Positions 7,100-13,298 of a stretch of 16,043 bases of DNA are shown here, one piece after another; position 1 is the first letter of the stretch, and every line of letters starts with the position of its first letter. Under the pieces are notes generated by a model. It was not told where the DNA came from and did not search any database. It was given only the letters and a program-made list of their open reading frames with translations. Position numbers and translations under genes: made by a program. Source of the DNA: Acidimicrobiaceae bacterium (lineage in GTDB: Bacteria; Actinomycetota; Acidimicrobiia; Acidimicrobiales; UBA8190); the NCBI GenBank assembly GCA_003131945.1, contig PKWD01000392.1:1-16043 (forward strand), written 5' to 3'.

Positions 7100-7726
7100 C
7101 TATTGGCGGTGTGCAGACCGCGACGGCGTGCGGCGAAGGAGCGCACCTTGGCGGTGACGGGGACGGGGTCGAGGCCCTCGCCGGGAGCGCCAGGTTCTCG
7201 TGCAGAGCCGAGGCCCGACGCCCAGGGGATCAACGTCCTTCCCCACGGCGCCGAGACTTGTCCGTGATCCGGAGGAGCCGGTGCCGGGGCCGGTCCTCTT
7301 CTGGTGTTCGCCGGCATCATTCTGAGCGCCTTGACTCCGGCGGCCCGAATCGTCCGCCGTCCGCAGAGCGATCGTGGCCCATACCGTTTTACCGGGTGAT
7401 TCCTGCTTGGGTATCACGCCCCAGTCGTCGGCCAGGGCTTGGACGATCTGAAGACCTCGACCGGATGTGTCACTGAGACCAGGTGACTTCACGACCGGTT
7501 GGCCGTCGCCGTCGTCCTCCACCTCGATGTGGACACGATCGGGTAGTTGTTCGATCCGGATCTCGAAGGCCGATGCGGCATGGCGCACCGAGTTCGCGGC
7601 CAACTCAGAAGCAATGAGGGCTATGGTCTCCGAGATCTCGCGGGGAACGTCCACCACGGCGTCGGCTACGAATCGGCGCGCGCTGAGAGCGGACGTCCTG
7701 ACGGCAGGGAATTGGGCCTCGTGCAT
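7100..7726 (-). CDS. Anti-sigma factor / serine kinase, HATPase_c (RsbW-like), with unusual tail
   Basis: A GHKL ATP-binding protein of the RsbW/SpoIIAB class, which sequesters a sigma factor or phosphorylates a STAS partner. From ATG 7726 it is 208 residues. N box ELAANSVRHA (41-50), G1 box EDDGDG (70-75) and G2 box SGRGLQIVQAL (88-98) are intact; the core ends near residue 124 (VWATIALRTA), close to the usual 130-150 total. The last 80 or so residues are Gly/Ser- then Arg/Pro-rich (RSRRGPRPRPRHRQ) and match nothing I know. Codon third positions suggest that coding may move to another frame in this tail, so a frameshift is possible. The STAS stop and this start are interlocked as TGATG (or GTGA from GTG 7729), implying translational coupling. 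It is the third gene of the phosphatase-STAS-kinase operon. No sigma-factor gene is in the window. Confidence 0.85.
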   Translation of the reverse strand: MHEAQFPAVRTSALSARRFVADAVVDVPREISETIALIASELAANSVRHAASAFEIRIEQLPDRVHIEVEDDGDGQPVVKSPGLSDTSGRGLQIVQALADDWGVIPKQESPGKTVWATIALRTADDSGRRSQGAQNDAGEHQKRTGPGTGSSGSRTSLGAVGKDVDPLGVGPRLCTRTWRSRRGPRPRPRHRQGALLRRTPSRSAHRQ

Positions 7727-8055
7727 CACGATGGATCGAGGCGAAGTATCTCGGTGAGGCCAGTGGCTTCCACCACTCGCCGGATAATGGTCGACGCGTG
7801 GCGCAGCTCGATGTCGCTCACCTTATTGGCGGCGTACACCATCACGGCGATTCCTGAGCTGTCCATGAAGGTGAGCTGTGCCAGATCGAAGACGAGCCGA
7901 GCCGGATTCTTTTCGACGACCTTTTCAACGGTCTGCCGGAACATATCGGCGTTGGAAATGTCCAGCTCACCGTGGAGCGTGAGCATCGGGTCGCCGGCCG
8001 CGTTGGAGGACTGCTCGATGGTGAAACTCGTCTCGCTGGTGTCTAGCTCTTCCAT
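7726..8055 (-). CDS. STAS-domain anti-sigma factor antagonist (RsbV/SpoIIAA-like)
   Basis: A 109-residue single STAS domain, the expected length. The phosphorylation loop LTFMDSSGIAVMVYA (residues 61-75) carries the DSSG motif; by comparison with SpoIIAA and RsbV the first Ser, S66, should be the site phosphorylated by the kinase. GDPMLTLHGELDISNA (21-36) is the typical first strand and turn. In its unphosphorylated form such a protein captures the RsbW-like kinase and frees the sigma factor; the PP2C phosphatase next door restores that form. Its ATG at 8055 lies 13 bases inside the phosphatase gene, and its stop interlocks with the kinase start, so the three should be made together. The role is inferred from family and operon; the final target is unknown. 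Confidence 0.93.
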   Translation of the reverse strand: MEELDTSETSFTIEQSSNAAGDPMLTLHGELDISNADMFRQTVEKVVEKNPARLVFDLAQLTFMDSSGIAVMVYAANKVSDIELRHASTIIRRVVEATGLTEILRLDPS

Positions 8056-9665
8056 CTCACCGCCAATATCGCCCTATCGTCATGATACCCAGCAGTCGTT
8101 GATTCGGTAAGGATCTTGGTCAGCAACTCATCGAGCCCCAAAGGACCTTCGGTGGCGAGGGTCCGTAACCGTTCGAGGCCGGAATCGATCGTTTCTCCCC
8201 GTCGCTCGATGAGGCCATCGGTAAAGGCCACAATGGTGGCTCGCTCGGGCACGGCGACGTTCACGGCCTGATACGGCGTCGGGTCCTCGATACCGACCGG
8301 TGAAAAGACCGTCGTCCTCACGAATTGCCCCGTCCTGCCGTTCAACAGCAGCAGGGGAGGATGACCGGCATTGACGAGGGTGATCGAATGACCGGCCACG
8401 TCGACACAGGCACAGAGAATGGTGGCGAAGCACTTGTCGCGCTCGATACTCAGGAGCCGTCCCAGCTTCCCCAGGATTTCATCAGGCGCATCTCCCTGGA
8501 CCGCATAAGCGCGAATGGCGAAGTGCAGGCGGGCCATGATCGTGGCCGCCTCGACACCACGACCGGATACGTCACCCAGCACAAAGATGAAATGGGTGTC
8601 ATCGACGACAATGACGTCGTACCAATCCCCCCCGACGTCGGTCCCTTCGCCTCCGGCCACGTACCGGATGGCCGTCTCCACTCCGGCGATCTCGGGCAGC
8701 ACTTGAGGAAGCAGCGCGTGTTGGAGGACCTCGGCGATGCTTCGTTGTTCGCTGTACATCCGACGGTTCTCCGACGCCAGCCATTCGGCCTGTCGGCGCC
8801 GGCGCACCAGGTAGTCCGCCAACACGACGGCAATGATGGACAACAGAGCACCGGCCAGAGCGACGATCAGAGGCAGGCTCGCCAGGAGGCCACCTCCGAG
8901 CTCTCCGTTCGGCGTGGCCACCACCGTGATGGCGCTGTTTCCAAAAGGCACGACGACGGTCGCTTGTTGACCTCTGAGGGGGAATTCTGTGGCCGACGCT
9001 TCCAACAGGTTTGAGGGCGTTGCCGATCGGCCGAGATAGATGGCGTAGTTCAGTTGCGAGAATGCCGAGTTGCGGGTGACATTCAATTTCCGGTCCGTGG
9101 GCAGAATCCGCTCGGCATAGACCACCCAGGGCGATGACGAAGACCCGGGGACGGCGGCGTAACCGATTCCCGGCCGCCTTTGTCCGAGCAGATTCAGAAC
9201 AGCCAACGGCGTCGACCGGCGGGCCTGGGAGAACAATGTCGCTGCTGCCCCCGGTATCGTGGTCAGTTCCGGGGTGCTGCCGACGATGACGACCGTTGTC
9301 GGGCCTCCGCTGCCCACTCGCCAGAGCGAAGCTGATGCGAAGGGTCCTTTACCACCCACATAGGTCGCCATGTAGTCCCGGAACTGCAGCGGATTTCCGT
9401 TCGTGGCCGCAGCCAGTTCCGCCGCCGAACTCAGTGGAATCTGAATCGAGGGAACGGCGGCAGACACCACCGACGCCGCTTGGTGGAGTTCGAGAGTCAA
9501 CAGGCGATCTTCGTTGTGATCGTGAATCGAGACTGTCACCCAGGCGAGCGTCCCCGTCAGTACGAGCCCGGCCAGCAGCACGACGATGCTCAATGAGCTC
9601 GGCAGCCTCTTGGGGGCGGCGTTGATCTCAGTTGATCCGTCCGTTGTTGGCGGATTCGAAAGCAT
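8043..9665 (-). CDS. Membrane-anchored PP2C/SpoIIE serine phosphatase with extracytoplasmic sensor
   Basis: A 540-residue RsbU-like phosphatase that should dephosphorylate the STAS protein encoded next. Layout: short cytoplasmic N-terminus; membrane helix at about 25-46 (SIVVLLAGLVLTGTLAWVTV); about 210 residues outside the membrane (47-258) with a CHASE-like look (DRLLTLELHQAASVVSAA near the start); second helix about 259-284; coiled linker with SEQRSIAEVLQHALLP (305-320); then the SpoIIE phosphatase. Metal-binding aspartates are visible in GGDWYD (345-350), GDVSGRG (364-370), FTDGLIE (481-487) and the terminal DDRA (529-532), so the enzyme should be active. ATG 9665 has only a weak CGGAG upstream. 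It is first gene of the operon; the promoter presumably lies in the 330-bp gap upstream, though I cannot point to it. The signal sensed is unknown. Confidence 0.92.
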   Translation of the reverse strand: MLSNPPTTDGSTEINAAPKRLPSSLSIVVLLAGLVLTGTLAWVTVSIHDHNEDRLLTLELHQAASVVSAAVPSIQIPLSSAAELAAATNGNPLQFRDYMATYVGGKGPFASASLWRVGSGGPTTVVIVGSTPELTTIPGAAATLFSQARRSTPLAVLNLLGQRRPGIGYAAVPGSSSSPWVVYAERILPTDRKLNVTRNSAFSQLNYAIYLGRSATPSNLLEASATEFPLRGQQATVVVPFGNSAITVVATPNGELGGGLLASLPLIVALAGALLSIIAVVLADYLVRRRRQAEWLASENRRMYSEQRSIAEVLQHALLPQVLPEIAGVETAIRYVAGGEGTDVGGDWYDVIVVDDTHFIFVLGDVSGRGVEAATIMARLHFAIRAYAVQGDAPDEILGKLGRLLSIERDKCFATILCACVDVAGHSITLVNAGHPPLLLLNGRTGQFVRTTVFSPVGIEDPTPYQAVNVAVPERATIVAFTDGLIERRGETIDSGLERLRTLATEGPLGLDELLTKILTESTTAGYHDDRAILAVRWKS

Positions 9666-9995
9666 GCGGCTCCGCTGTTCAGAGATAGTTGGCCGCGTGA
9701 GGATACTTCCTGGCCGGAGCCCGCTCCGCTGAGGTCGTTCTCATCGTTGAGGGCCGTCGGGATAGGGCAGAACAGCCGGCGCTTGGCGGGTGTCACTGTC
9801 GGAGCGAGGACGCCCGAGCGTGAAGAGGATGCTGAGCACGCCTTGTTCCCTACTGCCTCGCTCGCCACGAGCGATGGCAGCGTTCGGTCTCCGACTCCTG
9901 TTGCGAGACGGCAACCGTGTCTTGTGCACCGACGTCACATCGGCCCGCGGCGCTGACCACCTGGGATCCGATGGGCCCCATCGGGTCCATCGGTG
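9666..9995. other. Intergenic stretch of 330 bp, no convincing gene
   Basis: Lies between the phosphatase start (minus) and the end of the phosphotransferase gene (minus). Several open frames cross it on both strands, but none has a recognisable domain or consistent third-position GC, so I leave them out. It must hold the promoter of the signalling operon. The minus strand has TATCCT (9695-9700) as a possible -10 box, about 30 bases before ATG 9665, but no good -35 pairs with it, and no RsbV-regulon type GTTT/GGGTA promoter was seen. A compact inverted repeat sits at its left-hand-gene end (9968-9984). Confidence 0.5.
9968..9984. repeat. Perfect inverted repeat, 8-bp arms around one base
   Basis: CCGATGGG, one C, then CCCATCGG. 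With a single central base it cannot form a normal RNA hairpin loop without opening some pairs, so it looks more like a protein-binding operator than a terminator. It lies 12 bases beyond the stop of the phosphotransferase gene (which ends at 9996, minus) and about 300 bp upstream of the signalling operon. An extra half-site-like TCCATCGG follows at 9986-9993. Confidence 0.5.
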
Positions 9996-11039
9996 TCATG
10001 CCGGCGGATCAGCAGGGTCCATCCAACCTCGGATGAAGGTTCCGGCACGGCCGACGAACTCCGTGAGGCCCGGCTTGCGCAGGTTGAGTCCCAGATTGAG
10101 CTGATGGAGCCGCCGCCCGGCCGTCAAGGCGGCCAGGAGGGCCGGATCAGAGTCCTCCCAGCGTCGGACCGCCCGGTAGCCGCTACGAAAGGCGTCGACC
10201 AGAGTCGTTGCCTCAGCAAACCGGTGCAGCGAAGAGAGTGTGATGGCGATGTCCTGAACTTCGAAACCCCAGACGAGATCCTGGAAGTCGATAGGAGTGA
10301 GTCGAGCCCCGCTGACGATCACATTGCTGGGAACGAGATCGCCGTGGATGAGGTGGGGACGGTGGGGTGGGTGTCGCCAAAGTGAGTCAACGGTCTGCTG
10401 AGCGCGATCACGCGCCTCGAGAAACAGAGATCCGTAGGTCGGGGTCAGCTCCGACAGCCGGTCTTCCACGAGCCAGTACAAGACTCGATCAGCCACCGGC
10501 ACGAGCGGGGCAGTGGCAGGGCCACTGGCGGCCGCGTGCCCGTGAAGGACGGCCGAGAGTCGGCCGGCACGGCGAGCGAGGTCTGTATCCATCTGATCGG
10601 CCAGAGGTCGTCCGGCGATCCAGTCGAAGAGCACGCACATCCGTTCACCGGGTACGCCGGGATGACTCTGACGCAGCACCAGGGATCCATCGTCGGCCTC
10701 GTAGGCCCGGGGTATCGGACATGCGCCGTCTTCGCCCAGCGCCGCCATCCACGTGACTTCGGTGACCTCGGTCCCCTCCGGGTGTATCCGCTCTCGGGGG
10801 CCGACCCGCAGGGCGTAGTGGTCACCGGCGCCAGAGGTGGCCCGGAACACCGTGTTGAAGGACTCGGCGAAGAAGTGCAAACCCGTAGGCGCAATGCGTG
10901 CTGAGTATCGCCGAAGAGCCTCGATCGAAAGAGCACGGAGGCGTCCGCGTTGTCCTCGTGGCGTGAGCTCCGAGAATGGGCGCACGGACCCAGGATGCCA
11001 GCCGCCGTTGGAGCGCCCGGCGATCGCCCCCGAGGTCAT
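9996..11039 (-). CDS. Phosphotransferase of the APH / homoserine-kinase-II family
   Basis: A 347-residue protein with the aminoglycoside-phosphotransferase kinase-like fold. Catalytic loop LIHGDLVPSNVIV carries HGD at 232-234 and Asn239; the metal-binding TPIDFQD gives Asp251. An N-lobe NTVFRATSGAGDHYALRVGPR (62-82) supplies the ATP-binding lysine-equivalent region, where Arg rather than Lys follows YAL. Such enzymes phosphorylate small molecules or protein Ser/Thr; the RdoA/YihE and ThrB-II groups look nearest, and nothing marks it as antibiotic resistance. ATG 11039 (GGAG 2 bases upstream, rather close) is used because codons from there are GC-rich at position three; GTG 10985, giving VRPFSELTPRGQ, may be the true start since relatives begin there. 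An upstream GTG at 11123 is less likely. It is divergent from the TetR gene. Substrate unknown. Confidence 0.85.
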   Translation of the reverse strand: MTSGAIAGRSNGGWHPGSVRPFSELTPRGQRGRLRALSIEALRRYSARIAPTGLHFFAESFNTVFRATSGAGDHYALRVGPRERIHPEGTEVTEVTWMAALGEDGACPIPRAYEADDGSLVLRQSHPGVPGERMCVLFDWIAGRPLADQMDTDLARRAGRLSAVLHGHAAASGPATAPLVPVADRVLYWLVEDRLSELTPTYGSLFLEARDRAQQTVDSLWRHPPHRPHLIHGDLVPSNVIVSGARLTPIDFQDLVWGFEVQDIAITLSSLHRFAEATTLVDAFRSGYRAVRRWEDSDPALLAALTAGRRLHQLNLGLNLRKPGLTEFVGRAGTFIRGWMDPADPPA

Positions 11040-11186
11040 GGCTCCGGCGGGTGGCTGAGCGTCCCGAAGAGTCGATCGAGTTCCTCTGGATCCGGTGACC
11101 CCCCGCATCGGAGAAGGTGCCACGCCGCCAGGGACGGTGACCCTCTGAGCAGGTCGAATGGCCTCGAGGTGACGGCACTTCGATTA

Positions 11187-11204
11187 ATAACGAACAGCTG
11201 TTAT
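11187..11204. promoter_or_regulatory. Candidate TetR operator
   Basis: ATAAC-N8-GTTAT (11187-11204) is an 18-bp dyad of the size TetR-family dimers usually bind. Within it AACAGCTGTT (11193-11202) is a perfect 10-bp palindrome with a slightly different centre. It overlaps the -10 box of the TetR gene directly upstream of that gene's start, the usual place for autorepression. Local AT richness stands out against the GC-rich surroundings. Binding is inferred. Confidence 0.55.
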
Positions 11205-11207
11205 GTT
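11202..11207 (+). promoter_or_regulatory. -10 element of the tetR-hydrolase unit
   Basis: TATGTT ends seven bases before ATG 11215, which would give a leaderless or nearly leaderless mRNA. It overlaps the right arm of the candidate operator, so bound repressor would block RNA polymerase. The 17-base-spaced hexamer TTCGAT (11179-11184) is a weak -35 at best. If this box is used, the in-frame ATG at 11203 would lie upstream of the transcript. Confidence 0.45.
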
Positions 11208-11214
11208 TCGGCCC

Positions 11215-11811
11215 ATGGGCCGCATCGCCGGGATGACAGCCGACGATACGCGCTCCCGCCTGATCGAGGCCGCCTCGCGTTCATTCGCTGAGCGGGGTTA
11301 TGACGGGACCCGCATAGCCGAGATCGCCCGCGAGGCAGGACTGAGCAGCGGTGCCATCTATGCGCACTACGGATCGAAAGCCGAACTTCTTCTGGCCTCG
11401 CTGCAGGCTCGGAGCAAGGGTGAGATCGCCGGCCTTGTCCGGTCGGAGATGCGAGAGGACATGCTCTCGGCCGTCGTGGCCCTCGGTTCGAAGCTCGACC
11501 TCCCCGACGCGCGCGACTCGGGCTTGTTGATCGAGGCGATCGTGGCGTCGCGCCGGGACGCCGAACTGAGATCGCTGCTGGTCGAGGGGATGGAAGGGCG
11601 CCAGCACTTCCTGGCCGATCTGATCCGTCTGGCCCAGCACGAACGAGAGATCGACGAAGGCTTGCCCCCCGAGGTGGCGGCTCGGTTTCTCCTGATGGTC
11701 CGCCTCGGGGCCAAGCTGCTCGGTCTCCTCGAACTTCCGCCCCTCGAACACGATGACTGGAAGACGTTCATCGAAGGACTGGTGAACGTCGTTCGTCCCA
11801 CCGACACATGA
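11215..11811 (+). CDS. TetR/AcrR family transcriptional regulator
   Basis: A 198-residue repressor-type protein. The DNA-binding domain is clear: TRSRLIEAASRSFAERGYDGTRIAEIAREAGLSSGAIYAHYGSKAELLLASL at residues 12-63, with helix-turn-helix about 31-52. The remainder is a helical ligand/dimer domain, ending in LLELPPLEHDDWKTFIEGLVNVV; no ligand can be guessed. An ATG at 11203 gives four more residues, and ATG 11233 (MTADDTR) is also possible; 11215 is chosen because a TATGTT box lies seven bases upstream. A palindrome overlapping that box suggests autorepression. The stop overlaps an ATG of the next open frame, and the secreted hydrolase follows 32 bp downstream, so both are probably one transcript under its control. 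The divergent phosphotransferase gene could also be affected. Confidence 0.93.
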   Translation: MGRIAGMTADDTRSRLIEAASRSFAERGYDGTRIAEIAREAGLSSGAIYAHYGSKAELLLASLQARSKGEIAGLVRSEMREDMLSAVVALGSKLDLPDARDSGLLIEAIVASRRDAELRSLLVEGMEGRQHFLADLIRLAQHEREIDEGLPPEVAARFLLMVRLGAKLLGLLELPPLEHDDWKTFIEGLVNVVRPTDT

Positions 11812-11829
11812 CCCGATCCGGTATCGCAC

Positions 11830-11835
11830 AGGAGG
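11830..11835 (+). promoter_or_regulatory. Ribosome binding site deciding the hydrolase start
   Basis: AGGAGG, 8 bases before ATG 11844. It favours that start over ATG 11808, which overlaps the TetR stop codon. The resulting N-terminus is a well-formed signal peptide rather than one preceded by 12 extra residues. Confidence 0.75.
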
Positions 11836-11843
11836 CAGTGCAG

Positions 11844-13256
11844 ATGAGGCGAGGAATGACGAAACGAGGTGTGCTGGCGGCGATCGCGCTGGGGTCCCTG
11901 CTGGCCGTGGTGACGAGCGGCGGGGCCTCGGCCGGTGCGGCACCGAAGCCACTGGGCGTCACCTGGATGCGCAGCTTTGCTGCTCCCGGGACCCCGGCCA
12001 AGTACGACAAGGTCGGCGTCATCAAGGTGGGACCGAGCAGTGCCAAGAACGTCCTGGTGCTGGAACCTGGTACCTCGGCCGGATCGGCCTATTTCGTGCC
12101 CCTGGCCAAGTGGATCGTCTCCAAGACCAAGGGTTGGCAGGTCTGGTCGGTCGAGCGTCGGGAGAACCTGCTCGAGGACCAGTCGGAGTTGAATCTCTTC
12201 AAGGAGGGCAAAGCCACCGCCACCCAGCTCTTCGACTACTACCTCGGCTACCTGAAGGACTCGAGCATCACCCCGCATTACCAGCTGATTCCCACCTCGA
12301 CCGTGGAATTCGCCAAGCAATGGGGGATGAACGTCGCCGTTCAGGACCTGCACACAGTGATCGGGGCGGCCACCAAGCTCGGAGGAAAGGTCGTGCTCGG
12401 TGGCCATTCCCTGGGTGGAGCGGTGGTCACCGCCTACGCCACCTGGAATTTCAAGGGTCGCGCCGGAGCCGATGGCCTGGCCGGCCTCGTCTACATCGAC
12501 GGCGGCAGCCCCGCCAGTCCCGAGAGCACGACGGCCGCCACTACGGCCCTGCAGACGCTCGACGTACCCATCGCCACTCCGTGGCTCGCCTTCGGCAATA
12601 TCGCCGCTCCCTATGCCGGCATCTTCAACGCCACCGGTTCGGCGGCCGCCCTCCTCGATCCGAACGGACCGTCACTGGGCGAGTCCTCGGGGCTCCTACC
12701 CCCTGACATCGTGCCCTCGGTCCCGGTCACCAACGTCGGCCAGTACGGCTATGCCTTGAACGCTGCCACCTCGCCCGTCAGTCTGTTGGCCGCCCAGGCC
12801 CACCTCGGTGCCGGCCTCACGGCGTCCGGTTCCATTCGTGGCTGGAACGGCGCCGGCGCCCTCACCCCCATCACCCGCTTCGCCACCATGTTCGCGGGAT
12901 ATCCGATGAAGAACGTCGACGGCACCGAGTGGTACTTCCCCCAGCGCCTCACCGACGACTCGGCGGCGGTCGACAACGGTAACGCCAGTCCGGCCCAGAA
13001 GCTGCTCGACGTCGACGCCACCATGGGTCATAAGCTCCCCAAGGATCTCCGGATCTACGCCTTCGGCGCCCGGCTCGGTGGAGCCAGTGTGCTCCAGGAC
13101 GCTCGCATCCTGGCCAAGCAGTCCCACATCCCGATGAGCAACCTGACGCTCGTCAACCGGCAGAGCACCTACTCGCACAACGACCCGGCCGGCGCCTATC
13201 CCAACAACGTTTTCTTTGCCCACCTCGTTCCGTTCCTGGGGAAGATCAGCTCGTAA
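11844..13256 (+). CDS. Secreted alpha/beta hydrolase
   Basis: A 470-residue exported hydrolase. The N-terminus has basic residues (MRRGMTKR), a hydrophobic core (GVLAAIALGSLLAVVTSG) and a likely cleavage after GASA near residue 30, a Sec-type signal peptide. The fold marks are NVLVLEPGTSAG (69-80, oxyanion region), nucleophile elbow GGHSLGGA with Ser189, and LAGLVYIDGG (Asp219). Near the end, TYSHNDPAGAYPNNVFFAHLVPFL offers His445 as the catalytic histidine. The size exceeds a minimal alpha/beta hydrolase because of a large insert (about 225-400) that may form a lid, as in lipases and esterases. It follows tetR in the same direction and is probably repressed by it. Esterase or lipase activity on an external substrate is inferred; no substrate can be named. 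Confidence 0.85.
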   Translation: MRRGMTKRGVLAAIALGSLLAVVTSGGASAGAAPKPLGVTWMRSFAAPGTPAKYDKVGVIKVGPSSAKNVLVLEPGTSAGSAYFVPLAKWIVSKTKGWQVWSVERRENLLEDQSELNLFKEGKATATQLFDYYLGYLKDSSITPHYQLIPTSTVEFAKQWGMNVAVQDLHTVIGAATKLGGKVVLGGHSLGGAVVTAYATWNFKGRAGADGLAGLVYIDGGSPASPESTTAATTALQTLDVPIATPWLAFGNIAAPYAGIFNATGSAAALLDPNGPSLGESSGLLPPDIVPSVPVTNVGQYGYALNAATSPVSLLAAQAHLGAGLTASGSIRGWNGAGALTPITRFATMFAGYPMKNVDGTEWYFPQRLTDDSAAVDNGNASPAQKLLDVDATMGHKLPKDLRIYAFGARLGGASVLQDARILAKQSHIPMSNLTLVNRQSTYSHNDPAGAYPNNVFFAHLVPFLGKISS

Positions 13257-13286
13257 CAGCCAAGAGGGTCGAGTGCCGAGCCCGCG

Positions 13287-13292
13287 TAGCAT
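13287..13292 (+). promoter_or_regulatory. -10 element for leaderless transcription of the methyltransferase gene
   Basis: TAGCAT, exactly six bases before GTG 13299, with no Shine-Dalgarno sequence. It has the same geometry as upstream of dapC and the YcaQ-like gene. It shows that the methyltransferase has its own promoter in the short 42-bp gap after the hydrolase gene. Confidence 0.55.
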
Positions 13293-13298
13293 CTGCTC

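Noticed and set aside
9669..9731. Repeated GCTCCGCTG near the start of the phosphatase gene
   Set aside because: Only nine bases, two copies, in GC-rich DNA; easily due to chance.
9741..9938. Minus-strand open frame of 65 residues in the 330-bp gap
   Set aside because: Mixed third-position bases, Arg/Ser-rich composition, no ribosome site and other frames open over the same bases; no support as a gene.
9790..10104. Plus-strand open frame of 104 residues crossing the end of the phosphotransferase gene
   Set aside because: Its second half is antisense to the well-supported phosphotransferase gene, and the first half shows no domain.
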